Positions 6,675 through 15,181 of a stretch of 64,000 nucleotides of DNA are shown here, in pieces. Below the pieces are notes generated by a model. That model was not told the origin of the DNA, ran no database searches, and saw only the letters and a program-made list of their open reading frames with translations. The position numbers were made by a program, and so were the translations under genes. The stretch's first letter is position 1. Every line of letters begins with the position of its first letter. This DNA is from Rhizobium terrae (GTDB lineage: Bacteria > Pseudomonadota > Alphaproteobacteria > Rhizobiales > Rhizobiaceae), in the NCBI RefSeq assembly GCF_003425685.1, contig NZ_QJKM01000015.1, positions 124,001 through 188,000 on the forward strand, written 5' to 3'.

Positions 6675-9668
6675 GCACGGCAAGAAGCCAACGAGCAGTT
6701 CCTCATCACCTCTTTCCTCGACGGACAGAACGCAGCTTATATCGAACAGCTGCATGCCCGCTACGAAGACGATCCGAATTCGGTTGCGCCGGAGTGGCAG
6801 GCCTTCTTCAAGGCGCTCGCGGACAACCCGGACGATGTGAAGAAGGCTGCGACGGGCGCTTCCTGGCGGCGTAGGAACTGGCCGCTCGCCGAAGGCGGCG
6901 AACTGGTCTCGGCGCTCGACGGCAACTGGCCGGTCGTGGAAAAGGCGATCGAGAAGAAGGTCAAGGCGAAGGTGGAAGAGGCTGCCGCCGCAGCCGGCAA
7001 GCCGGCGAGCGACGCCGACGTGCTGCAGGCGACCCGCGACAGCGTCCGCGCCATCATGATGATCCGCGCCTACCGCATGCGCGGCCATCTGCATGCCAAG
7101 CTCGATCCGCTCGGCCTTGCCGCTCCGGTGGAAGACTACAACGAACTGTCGCCTTCGGCTTACGGTTTCACCGAAGCCGATTATGACCGCAAGATCTTCA
7201 TCGACAACGTGCTCGGCCTCGAATACGCCACTGTGCGCGAGATGATCGCCATTCTGGAACGCACCTATTGCTCGACCATCGGCGTCGAATTCATGCATAT
7301 CTCCAATCCGGAAGAGAAGTCCTGGATCCAGGAGCGGATCGAAGGCCCCGGCAAGGGCGTCGAGTTCACGCCGGAAGGAAAAAAAGCGATCCTTTCCAAG
7401 CTGATCGAAGGCGAAGGTTACGAGCAGTTTCTCGACGTGCGCTTCAAGGGTACGAAGCGCTTCGGCCTCGACGGCGGCGAATCTCTGATCCCGGCACTCG
7501 AACAGATCATCAAGCGCGGCGGCCAGGAAGGCCTCGAGGAAGTCGTCCTCGGCATGGCGCATCGCGGCCGCCTGAACGTGCTCACCAACGTCATGGGCAA
7601 GCCGCACCGCGCCGTGTTCCACGAGTTCAAGGGCGGTTCCTTCAAGCCGGACGAAGTCGAAGGCTCGGGCGACGTGAAGTACCATCTCGGTGCCTCCTCC
7701 GACCGCGAGTTCGACGGCAACAAGGTCCATCTGTCGCTGACCGCCAATCCCTCGCATCTCGAAATCGTCAATCCGGTGGTCATGGGCAAGGCCCGCGCCA
7801 AGCAGGACATGCTGGCCAAGGTCTGGGAAGGCGACATCATTCCGCTCAAGGAACGCGCCAAGGTTCTGCCGCTCCTCATCCATGGCGACGCGGCCTTCGC
7901 CGGCCAGGGCGTCGTGGCCGAAATCCTCGGCCTGTCCGGTCTGCGCGGCCATCGCGTCGCCGGCACGATGCATTTCATCATCAACAATCAGATCGGCTTC
8001 ACCACCAATCCGGCCTTCTCGCGTTCGTCTCCTTATCCGTCCGACGTCGCCAAGATGATCGAGGCACCGATTTTCCACGTCAACGGTGACGATCCGGAAG
8101 CCGTCACCTATGCGGCCAAGATCGCCACCGAATACCGGATGAAGTTCCACAAGCCGGTCGTGGTCGACATGTTCTGCTACCGCCGCTTCGGCCATAACGA
8201 AGGTGACGAGCCGGCGTTCACGCAGCCTAAGATGTACAAGGTCATCCGCGCCCATAAGACCGTCGCGCAGATCTATGCCGAGCGCCTGATCGCCGAAGGC
8301 CTGATCACCGAAGGCGAATTCGAAAAGATGAAGGCCGATTGGCGCGCGCATCTGGAGGCCGAATTCGAGGCCGGCCAGAGTTACAAGCCGAACAAGGCCG
8401 ACTGGCTTGACGGCCAGTGGTCGGGGTTGCGGTCGGCCGACAATGCCGACGAGCAGCGCCGCGGCAAGACGGCGATGCCGATGAAGCAGCTCAAGGAAAT
8501 CGGCCGCAAGCTGTCGACCGTTCCGGACGGCTTCAACGCCCACCGCACGATCAAGCGGTTCATGGAAAACCGCGCGCAGATGGTCGAGACGGGTGAAGGC
8601 ATAGATTGGGCCATGGCCGAAGCGCTGGCTTTCGGTTCGCTCGCCGTCGAAGGCACGAAGATCCGCCTATCCGGCCAGGATTGCGAACGCGGCACGTTCT
8701 CGCAGCGCCACTCGGTGCTCTACGATCAGGATACCGAAGAGCGCTACATCCCGCTTGCCAACCTCGCGCCGACCCAGGCCCGTTACGAAGTCATCAACTC
8801 GATGCTTTCGGAAGAGGCGGTTCTCGGCTTCGAATACGGTTATTCACTTGCCCGTCCGAATGCGCTGACATTGTGGGAAGCCCAGTTCGGCGACTTCGCC
8901 AACGGTGCACAGGTGGTGTTCGACCAGTTCATCTCGTCGGGCGAACGCAAGTGGCTGCGCATGTCCGGTCTCGTCTGCCTTCTGCCGCACGGTTATGAAG
9001 GCCAGGGCCCGGAACACTCTTCGGCCCGTCTGGAGCGCTGGCTGCAGATGTGCGCGGAAGACAATATGCAGGTCGCCAACTGCACCACGCCGGCCAACTA
9101 CTTCCACATCCTGCGCCGGCAGACGAAGCGCGACTTCCGCAAGCCGCTCATCCTGATGACGCCGAAGTCGCTGCTACGCCACAAGCGCGCCACCTCGACA
9201 CTGGCCGAAATGGCAGGCGAATCCTCTTTCCACCGTCTCCTGTGGGACGATGCGGAAGTCATCAAGGACGGTCCGATCAAGCTGCAGAAGGACGCCAAGA
9301 TCCGCCGCGTCGTGCTCTGCACCGGCAAGGTCTATTACGACCTTCTGGAAGAGCGCGAAAAGCGGGGCATCGACGACATCTACCTGCTGCGCATCGAACA
9401 GCTCTATCCGTTCCCGGCCAAGGCGCTGATCAACGAGCTTTCGCGCTTCCGCAACGCGGAAATGGTTTGGTGCCAGGAAGAGCCGAAGAATATGGGAGCC
9501 TGGGCTTTCATCGATCCATACCTGGAATGGGTGCTCGCCCATATCGACGCCAAATATCAGCGCGTCCGTTATACGGGCCGTCCGGCGGCCGCTTCGCCGG
9601 CAACCGGCCAGATGTCCAAGCACCTGGCACAGCTCGAGGCCTTCCTCGAAGACGCGCTCGGCGGCTAA
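6672..9668 (+). CDS. sucA: 2-oxoglutarate dehydrogenase E1 component
   Basis: 998 residues, normal for rhizobial SucA. The thiamine-diphosphate E1 decarboxylates 2-oxoglutarate and transfers the succinyl group to SucB lipoate. The N-terminus MARQEANEQFLITSFLDG is the conserved family start, so the open frame further upstream (to 6525) is not used. Features: HRGRLNVL near 347, the TPP/Mg2+ region HGDAAFAGQG through IINNQIGFTT, and the C-terminal transketolase-like domains (HGYEGQGPEHSS). It is followed closely by the YciI-like gene and sucB; E3 is encoded by lpdA at 13075. Confidence 0.97.
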   Translation: MARQEANEQFLITSFLDGQNAAYIEQLHARYEDDPNSVAPEWQAFFKALADNPDDVKKAATGASWRRRNWPLAEGGELVSALDGNWPVVEKAIEKKVKAKVEEAAAAAGKPASDADVLQATRDSVRAIMMIRAYRMRGHLHAKLDPLGLAAPVEDYNELSPSAYGFTEADYDRKIFIDNVLGLEYATVREMIAILERTYCSTIGVEFMHISNPEEKSWIQERIEGPGKGVEFTPEGKKAILSKLIEGEGYEQFLDVRFKGTKRFGLDGGESLIPALEQIIKRGGQEGLEEVVLGMAHRGRLNVLTNVMGKPHRAVFHEFKGGSFKPDEVEGSGDVKYHLGASSDREFDGNKVHLSLTANPSHLEIVNPVVMGKARAKQDMLAKVWEGDIIPLKERAKVLPLLIHGDAAFAGQGVVAEILGLSGLRGHRVAGTMHFIINNQIGFTTNPAFSRSSPYPSDVAKMIEAPIFHVNGDDPEAVTYAAKIATEYRMKFHKPVVVDMFCYRRFGHNEGDEPAFTQPKMYKVIRAHKTVAQIYAERLIAEGLITEGEFEKMKADWRAHLEAEFEAGQSYKPNKADWLDGQWSGLRSADNADEQRRGKTAMPMKQLKEIGRKLSTVPDGFNAHRTIKRFMENRAQMVETGEGIDWAMAEALAFGSLAVEGTKIRLSGQDCERGTFSQRHSVLYDQDTEERYIPLANLAPTQARYEVINSMLSEEAVLGFEYGYSLARPNALTLWEAQFGDFANGAQVVFDQFISSGERKWLRMSGLVCLLPHGYEGQGPEHSSARLERWLQMCAEDNMQVANCTTPANYFHILRRQTKRDFRKPLILMTPKSLLRHKRATSTLAEMAGESSFHRLLWDDAEVIKDGPIKLQKDAKIRRVVLCTGKVYYDLLEEREKRGIDDIYLLRIEQLYPFPAKALINELSRFRNAEMVWCQEEPKNMGAWAFIDPYLEWVLAHIDAKYQRVRYTGRPAAASPATGQMSKHLAQLEAFLEDALGG

Positions 9669-9680
9669 GGAGTCATTTCG

Positions 9681-10007
9681 ATGGCCTATTTTCACCTGAA
9701 GCTCGTTCCGCCAAGGCCGGGCTTTCCGCATGATGCATCGCCGGAGGAGATGACGGCGATGCAGGACCATGCCGGTTACTGGCGCGGCCTTGCGGACAAA
9801 GGTGTTGCGATCGTCGTCGGTCCCGTCTTCGCAGAAGGCGGGTCTTTCGGCATCGCGGTGGTCGAGGTTGCGGATGCGGCCGAAGCCCAAACGCTCGCGG
9901 ACAGCGATCCGGTGATCACTGCAGGTCTCGGTTTCCGTTTCGAAACTTCGCCCATGCCATCCATCATTCTCCGGACATCCGCGGGCGGTGCCGCGGCTGC
10001 CCGATAA
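9681..10007 (+). CDS. YciI-like small protein inside the suc operon
   Basis: 108 residues, MAYFHLKLVPPRPGFPHDAS..., an alpha-beta ferredoxin-like fold typical of the YciI/YCII-related family, with the conserved histidine in DHAGYW and a glycine turn VVGPVFAEGGSFGIAVV. The family's biochemical role is mostly unknown. It begins 12 bases after sucA and ends 29 bases before sucB with its own SD (AAGGAG), so it is cotranscribed between E1 and E2. Whether it serves the dehydrogenase complex is open. The C-terminal GGAAAAR is low-complexity. Confidence 0.75.
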   Translation: MAYFHLKLVPPRPGFPHDASPEEMTAMQDHAGYWRGLADKGVAIVVGPVFAEGGSFGIAVVEVADAAEAQTLADSDPVITAGLGFRFETSPMPSIILRTSAGGAAAAR

Positions 10008-10036
10008 ACGAAAACAACCATTCAGGACTCGAAACA

Positions 10037-11293
10037 ATGGCCACTGAAATCCGCGTTCCCACCCTCGGAGAATCCGTCAGCGAGGCAACCGTAGGCACCT
10101 GGTTCAAAAAGGTCGGCGACACGGTCAAGGCCGACGAGCCGCTTCTCGAGCTCGAAACGGACAAGGTGACCGTCGAAGTTCCCGCGCCCGCTGCCGGCGT
10201 GTTGACCGAGATCGTCGCCGCCAACGGCGAGACCGTCGGCCTCGGCGCCCTGCTCGGCCAGATCGCCGAAGGTGCGGCCGGTACCGCCGCCGCCGCTCCG
10301 GCCGCAAAACCCGCCGAAGCCGCACCGGCCAAGGCTGCCGAAGCGGCCGCTCCGGCGCCGGTCGCCGCTGCCGCCAGCGCGTCCGCTGCCGCCACTTCGA
10401 TGCCGCCGGCTCCGGCTGCTGCCAAGATGGCGGCGGACAACAACATCTCGACCGCCGATGTCGAAGGTTCCGGCAAGCGCGGTCAGGTGCTGAAGGGCGA
10501 CGTGATCGCTGCCGTCGCCAAGGGTGTCTCGGCTCCGGCCACGGCGCCCGCCGCTCCGGCAGCGCCCCGTCCGGTTTCCTCGGCCGACGACGCGTCGCGC
10601 GAAGAGCGCGTGAAGATGACGCGCCTGCGCCAGACCATCGCGCGCCGCCTCAAGGACGCGCAGAACACCGCCGCCATGCTGACCACCTACAACGAAGTGG
10701 ACATGAAGGCGGTCATGGATCTTCGCAACCGCTACAAGGACGTGTTCGAGAAGAAGCACGGCGTGAAGCTCGGCTTCATGGGCTTCTTCACTAAGGCCGT
10801 GACGCATGCGCTGAAGGAACTGCCGGCCGTCAATGCCGAGATCGACGGCACCGACATCATCTACAAGAACTACTGCCACATCGGCGTTGCCGTCGGCACC
10901 GACAAGGGCCTCGTAGTTCCGGTCGTGCGCAATGCCGATCAGATGTCGATCGCGGAAATCGAAAAGGACATCGGCCGCCTGGGCAAGCTCGCCCGTGACG
11001 GCGCGCTTTCCATGGCCGACATGCAGGGCGGCACGTTCACGATCTCCAATGGCGGCGTCTACGGTTCGCTGATGTCCTCGCCGATCCTCAACGCGCCGCA
11101 GTCCGGCATTCTCGGCATGCACAAGATCCAGGACCGTCCGGTCGTCGTCGGCGGCCAGATCGTCATTCGTCCGATGATGTATCTGGCGCTCTCCTATGAC
11201 CACCGCATGGTGGACGGCAAGGAAGCCGTCACCTTCCTCGTCCGCGTCAAGGAAAGCCTCGAAGATCCGGAACGCCTGGTTCTCGATCTCTAA
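10037..11293 (+). CDS. sucB: Dihydrolipoamide succinyltransferase, E2 of 2-oxoglutarate dehydrogenase
   Basis: 418 residues. One N-terminal lipoyl domain (1-78) with lipoylated Lys43 in LETDKVTVEV; an Ala/Pro-rich swinging linker (about 80-130); a peripheral E3/E1-binding domain (about 135-172, NISTADVEGSGKRGQVLKGD); and the acyltransferase core with catalytic His389 and Asp393 in DHRMVDGKEA. It forms the 24-mer core of the complex, accepting succinyl from SucA and delivering succinyl-CoA. The subsequent gene starts 15 bases downstream, suggesting that the transcript continues. Confidence 0.97.
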   Translation: MATEIRVPTLGESVSEATVGTWFKKVGDTVKADEPLLELETDKVTVEVPAPAAGVLTEIVAANGETVGLGALLGQIAEGAAGTAAAAPAAKPAEAAPAKAAEAAAPAPVAAAASASAAATSMPPAPAAAKMAADNNISTADVEGSGKRGQVLKGDVIAAVAKGVSAPATAPAAPAAPRPVSSADDASREERVKMTRLRQTIARRLKDAQNTAAMLTTYNEVDMKAVMDLRNRYKDVFEKKHGVKLGFMGFFTKAVTHALKELPAVNAEIDGTDIIYKNYCHIGVAVGTDKGLVVPVVRNADQMSIAEIEKDIGRLGKLARDGALSMADMQGGTFTISNGGVYGSLMSSPILNAPQSGILGMHKIQDRPVVVGGQIVIRPMMYLALSYDHRMVDGKEAVTFLVRVKESLEDPERLVLDL

Positions 11294-11308
11294 GACGGGA
11301 ACGAACCT

Positions 11309-11725
11309 ATGGAAACGCTCGGGGTCACGGCAACGCCTTACATGACGCTGCTCGCCCTGAGCGTGATCCTGCTGGTTTTCCATGTTCTGCTGCAGGGCAT
11401 GCTTTCCACCCGCGAACTCGGCTCCCAGTGGAATGCGGGGCCGCGGGATGAAGGGATCGAGCCGAAAGGCAGATATGCAGGGCGCGCCGGGCGTGCCTCC
11501 AAGAATTTTCAGGAGACTTATCCCGCTTTCGTCGGCCTGCTGCTGGGCGTCACTTTCGCGGGTGACGATGCATCGAGCTGGGGGCTGATCGGCGGCTGGA
11601 TCTGGTTCGTCGCGCGGATCGTCTACCTGCCGCTCTATCTTGCGGGCATCCCGTATTTCCGCTCCTTCGTCTGGCTGATCAGCATGGTGGGCCTGCTCGC
11701 CATGATCATCGCACTGCTTCGGTGA
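11309..11725 (+). CDS. MAPEG-family membrane protein
   Basis: 138 residues with about four hydrophobic segments (roughly 11-33, 72-88, 90-108, 115-137) and the MAPEG signature region around GRAGRASKNFQETYPAF. MAPEG proteins (membrane-associated proteins in eicosanoid and glutathione metabolism) include glutathione-dependent transferases, but bacterial members are mainly uncharacterised. It follows sucB by 15 bases and precedes the next gene by 4, so it lies in the same transcription run. Function beyond family is not assigned. Confidence 0.75.
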   Translation: METLGVTATPYMTLLALSVILLVFHVLLQGMLSTRELGSQWNAGPRDEGIEPKGRYAGRAGRASKNFQETYPAFVGLLLGVTFAGDDASSWGLIGGWIWFVARIVYLPLYLAGIPYFRSFVWLISMVGLLAMIIALLR

Positions 11726-11729
11726 CGCC

Positions 11730-12224
11730 ATGAGGCAATCGTTCAAGGCAGCCTTGCTTACACTGTGCCTGACACCCGGATCGGTTATGGCGGCGGAACG
11801 CTGCGCGATCGAAAAGGCGGTGTTCGTCGAGGCTGATGCCGGCACCGTGCTTGCCTTCAAGCCGGTCGGTTCCGCGGCGGTAAGCCACCTCTTCACGGTG
11901 ACCGGAGGCAAGCTGAAGCTCGACGGGCATGTGATGTACGACGAGGAGTCGAGGCGGCCGGCGGGCATGATCATGAACAACTGCCCGGAGGGTGATGTGA
12001 CCGGGGCGGAATTGCGCGCCTGCACCATATGGACTGGTGTTCCCTATGCTCTTGATGTGAAGAGCGGCCATATCGACATATTAGGCGCAGAAGGCTCTCA
12101 GGCGCCGGATGCGGTGTTGCTGCCGGGTATCGGTCCGGCGATCCGCCACTCCAAGCTCTGGGAGAAGGGCGGCCTCAAGCAAGTTCCCTGGGACCTCTAC
12201 GAATTCAAGGAATGCAAGGCATGA
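11730..12224 (+). CDS. Secreted hypothetical protein
   Basis: 164 residues with a probable Sec signal (MRQSFKAALLTLCLTPGSVMAAE, cleavage after VMA). The mature part has about four Cys (RCAIE, NNCPEG, RACTIW, EFKECKA), suggesting a disulfide-bonded periplasmic protein. I do not recognise a domain. It starts 4 bases after the MAPEG gene and its stop overlaps the next start (ATGA at 12221-12224), so it is translationally coupled to the SDR gene. Confidence 0.7.
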   Translation: MRQSFKAALLTLCLTPGSVMAAERCAIEKAVFVEADAGTVLAFKPVGSAAVSHLFTVTGGKLKLDGHVMYDEESRRPAGMIMNNCPEGDVTGAELRACTIWTGVPYALDVKSGHIDILGAEGSQAPDAVLLPGIGPAIRHSKLWEKGGLKQVPWDLYEFKECKA

Positions 12225-12973
12225 GCGAAGTCCCTGTTCTCCTGGTGACCGGAGGAAGCCGCGGCATCGGCGCCGCGGTGTCGATCATTGCCGCAGGCCG
12301 TGGCTGGCGTGTCGTGGTGAACTATGCCGCCAATCGGGAGGCCGCCGACAGGGTGGTTGCCGAGATCAAGGCGGCTGGTGGCGAGGCGATCGCCATTCAG
12401 GCGGATGTCGGCAATGCGGCCGAGATCGTTTCGATGTTCCAGGCGGTGGATGGGCATTTCGGCCGGCTCGACGGGCTGGTGAACAATGCCGGCATCGTCG
12501 ATATGCCGCAGCGCATCGACGAGATGAGCGCGGAACGGGTCGAGCGGATGATGCGGATCAACGTCACAGGTTCGATCCTGTGCGCCGGCGAAGCCGTGCG
12601 CCGCATGTCGACCAGGCATGGCGGCAAAGGCGGGGCGATCGTCAACATTTCCTCCATGGCGGCCAAGCTGGGGTCGCCGGGGCAATATGTCGACTACGCC
12701 GCCTCCAAGGCTGCGATCGATGCGCTGACCATCGGCCTGGCGCGTGAGATCGCTGCCGAAGGAGTGCGCGTCAATGCGATCCGCCCGGGCATAATCGACA
12801 CGGAAATCCATGCGTCCGGCGGCCTGCCGGATAGGGCGCGCGACATGGCACCCAGCGTTCCCATGCAACGGCCGGGCAGGGCGGAGGAAGTGGCGGATGC
12901 CGTTCTTTATCTGCTTTCGCCAGCGGCTTCCTACATAACCGGCGCCATCCTCGACGTGAGCGGCGGGCGCTAA
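12221..12973 (+). CDS. Short-chain dehydrogenase/reductase (SDR)
   Basis: 250 residues. Classical SDR: cofactor motif TGGSRGIG (10-17), NNAGI near 91, catalytic Ser in NISSMAA, Tyr159 and Lys163 in YAASK, and the C-terminal ITGAILDVSGG common to FabG-like members. The N-terminal Arg-rich loop after the cofactor motif hints at NADP(H), but the substrate cannot be told. The start at 12221 is chosen because AAGGA (12207-12211) is correctly spaced and it gives a 4-base overlap with the upstream gene; an ATG at 12212 is too near the SD. Confidence 0.85.
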   Translation: MSEVPVLLVTGGSRGIGAAVSIIAAGRGWRVVVNYAANREAADRVVAEIKAAGGEAIAIQADVGNAAEIVSMFQAVDGHFGRLDGLVNNAGIVDMPQRIDEMSAERVERMMRINVTGSILCAGEAVRRMSTRHGGKGGAIVNISSMAAKLGSPGQYVDYAASKAAIDALTIGLAREIAAEGVRVNAIRPGIIDTEIHASGGLPDRARDMAPSVPMQRPGRAEEVADAVLYLLSPAASYITGAILDVSGGR

Positions 12974-13074
12974 AGGCAATTTCAGGCAAAGTACGCAACG
13001 GTTTTGCGTCCGAAATTGCGGTGAAACGAAGAGAAAGCGCGGCTGCGCTGAGATGAAAAGAAGGAAAGAGAACT

Positions 13075-14481
13075 ATGGCTTATGATGTCGTCGTCATCGG
13101 TAGCGGTCCCGGCGGTTACGTCTGCGCGGTGAAGGCCGCCCAGCTCGGCCTCAAGGTCGCGGTCGTCGAAAAGCGTGCCACCTATGGCGGCACCTGCCTG
13201 AACGTCGGCTGCATTCCTTCGAAGGCGCTGCTGCACGCTTCGGAAATGTTCCATCACGCCGGACATGGCATGGACGAACTGGGCGTCGAGGTTTCGGCAC
13301 CGAAGCTGAATCTCGAAAAGATGATGGCGCACAAGGATGCAACGGTTAAGTCGAACGTCGACGGCGTCTCCTTCCTCTTCAAGAAAAACAAGATCGACGG
13401 CTTCATCGGTACCGGCAGGATCGTTGCCGCGGATAAGGTTTCCGTGACCGGTGACGACGGCAAGGTGCAGGAGCTCGAAACCAAGAACATCGTCATCGCC
13501 ACCGGCTCCGACGTTGCCGGCATTCCGGGCGTCAATGTCGAGATCGACGAGAAGGTCATCGTTTCCTCGACGGGCGCGATTGCGCTTCCCAAGGTGCCGC
13601 AGAACCTCATCGTCGTCGGCGGTGGTGTCATCGGCATGGAACTCGGTTCGGTCTGGCTGCGCCTCGGCGCCAAGGTCACCGTTATCGAATATCTCGACAA
13701 GCTGCTCGGCGGCATGGACGGTGAAGTGTCCAAGCAATTCCAGCGCATGATGACCAAGCAGGGCATGGATATCCGCACCGAGGCCAAGGTGACGGCCGTA
13801 GAGAAGACGGCTTCCGGCGCCAAGGTCACTTATGAGCCGGTCAAGGGCGGCGAGGCGCAAACCGTCGAAGCCGATGTCGTGCTCATCTCCACCGGCCGCA
13901 AGCCTTATACCGAAGGTCTCGGCCTCGATGCCGTCGGCGTTGCGCTCGACAACCGTGGCCGCGTCGAGATTGACGGTCATTTCAAGACCAACGTGCCGGG
14001 CATCTATGCGATCGGCGACGTGGTGAAGGGCCCGATGCTCGCTCACAAGGCCGAGGACGAAGGCGTGGCGCTTGCCGAAATCCTCGCCGGTCAGCACGGC
14101 CATGTGAACTACGACATCATTCCGGGCGTCGTCTACACCCAGCCGGAAGTCGCTTCCGTCGGCAAGACCGAAGAAGAGCTGAAGGCTGCAGGCATCGCCT
14201 ACAAGGTCGGTAAGTTCCCGTTCACGGCCAACGGCCGCGCCCGCGCCATGCTGGCGACCGACGGTTTCGTGAAGATCCTTGCCGACAAGGATACCGACCG
14301 GGTTCTCGGCGGCCATATCGTCGGTTTCGGCGCAGGCGAGATGATCCACGAGATCACCGTGCTGATGGAATTCGGCGGTTCGTCGGAAGACCTCGGCCGC
14401 ACTTGCCATGCGCACCCGACCATGTCGGAAGCGGTGAAGGAAGCGGCGCTCGCCACCTTCTTCAAGCCGATCCATATGTAA
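13075..14481 (+). CDS. lpdA: Dihydrolipoamide dehydrogenase (E3)
   Basis: 468 residues. FAD motif GSGPGGY at 9-15, redox-active disulfide Cys41/Cys46 in GGTCLNVGCIPSK, NAD motif VVGGGVIGMELGSVW near 180, and the interface dyad His447/Glu452 in HAHPTMSEAV. Regenerates oxidised lipoamide on SucB; its position downstream of sucAB supports service to the 2-oxoglutarate complex. SD GGAAAGAG precedes the ATG. An intrinsic terminator follows. Confidence 0.96.
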   Translation: MAYDVVVIGSGPGGYVCAVKAAQLGLKVAVVEKRATYGGTCLNVGCIPSKALLHASEMFHHAGHGMDELGVEVSAPKLNLEKMMAHKDATVKSNVDGVSFLFKKNKIDGFIGTGRIVAADKVSVTGDDGKVQELETKNIVIATGSDVAGIPGVNVEIDEKVIVSSTGAIALPKVPQNLIVVGGGVIGMELGSVWLRLGAKVTVIEYLDKLLGGMDGEVSKQFQRMMTKQGMDIRTEAKVTAVEKTASGAKVTYEPVKGGEAQTVEADVVLISTGRKPYTEGLGLDAVGVALDNRGRVEIDGHFKTNVPGIYAIGDVVKGPMLAHKAEDEGVALAEILAGQHGHVNYDIIPGVVYTQPEVASVGKTEEELKAAGIAYKVGKFPFTANGRARAMLATDGFVKILADKDTDRVLGGHIVGFGAGEMIHEITVLMEFGGSSEDLGRTCHAHPTMSEAVKEAALATFFKPIHM

Positions 14482-14510
14482 TCGGCTGGCCGGCAGGACA
14501 GAGTTTGGGG

Positions 14511-14540
14511 GGCGGGGTCGTGATCCCGCCTTTTCTTTTA
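14511..14540 (+). terminator. Intrinsic terminator after lpdA
   Basis: GGCGGGG (14511-14517) pairs with TCCCGCC (14524-14530, one G-U pair) around a TCGTGA loop, followed by TTTTCTTTTA. It lies 29 bases after the lpdA stop and marks the end of the suc/lpd transcription run. Confidence 0.85.
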
Positions 14541-14552
14541 CACCCGCGCGGC

Positions 14553-14586
14553 AGATTTAACGAAGATCAATTCCCGGATTAAATCT
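14553..14586. promoter_or_regulatory. Inverted repeat ahead of cytochrome b561
   Basis: AGATTTAA at 14553-14560 and TTAAATCT at 14579-14586 form perfect 8-bp arms with an 18-base spacer. The site lies between the lpdA terminator and the cytochrome gene (ATG 14674), where an operator or promoter is expected. No regulator is suggested by the neighbourhood. Confidence 0.3.
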
Positions 14587-14673
14587 CGGACAGGATTGCG
14601 GCTTCTGCTTGAGATGCGGGCGGATGCCCATAGACTGCCGGAAGTGTTCCGTTTTTCCGGGAAGGTCGAGACG

Positions 14674-15168
14674 ATGGCAACCTCTTTTTCCGTTCCGCAG
14701 CGCATCCTGCACTGGCTGATGGCCGCGCTGATTATCTTCAACCTGTTGGTCACTGATGCGATGGAGGACTATGCGCGGGTCTTTTTCGGTGGCCAGACGC
14801 CGACACCGGAGCAGGTGAGCGCCGCGAACATCCATGCCTATGTGGGCATCACCATCCTCGTGCTGGCCGTCATCCGCCTCTGTCTGCGCGTCATCCAGGG
14901 CGTGCCGCCGGAGCCGAAGGAGGAGCCGCCATTCCTGAGCTTGGTCGCAAAGCTCAGTCACTGGGCCTTCTACGTCCTCTTTTTCGTCATGCCGTTTGCC
15001 GGCATCGGCGCCTATTATTTCGGAAACAAGACGGCCGCTTTCGCGCATGCCGGGCCGATGAAGATGCTGATGTGGGGGCTGATCGTCGCGCATGTTCTCG
15101 GCGCGCTGGTCCACCAGTTCTACTGGAAGACGGATGTGGTGAAGCGGATGACGAGCGGGGTCCGGTGA
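14674..15168 (+). CDS. Cytochrome b561-type diheme membrane protein
   Basis: 164 residues with four transmembrane helices. Conserved His residues sit in each helix region: QRILHWL, NIHAYVGI, KLSHWAFY and IVAHVLGALVHQF, as required for two b hemes (CybB/YodB family). Such proteins shuttle electrons from the quinone pool or superoxide. The ATG at 14674 is preferred over earlier in-frame codons because it begins the conserved MATSFSVPQRILHW N-terminus and has GAAGG upstream. It stands as a single gene facing the convergent TraB-family gene 13 bases away. Confidence 0.85.
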   Translation: MATSFSVPQRILHWLMAALIIFNLLVTDAMEDYARVFFGGQTPTPEQVSAANIHAYVGITILVLAVIRLCLRVIQGVPPEPKEEPPFLSLVAKLSHWAFYVLFFVMPFAGIGAYYFGNKTAAFAHAGPMKMLMWGLIVAHVLGALVHQFYWKTDVVKRMTSGVR

Positions 15169-15181
15169 CGATACGTCCGGC

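Noticed and set aside
6561..8543. Long minus-strand open frame antisense to sucA
   Set aside because: It is a shadow of SucA codon bias; no SD, no domain and no separation from the sense gene.
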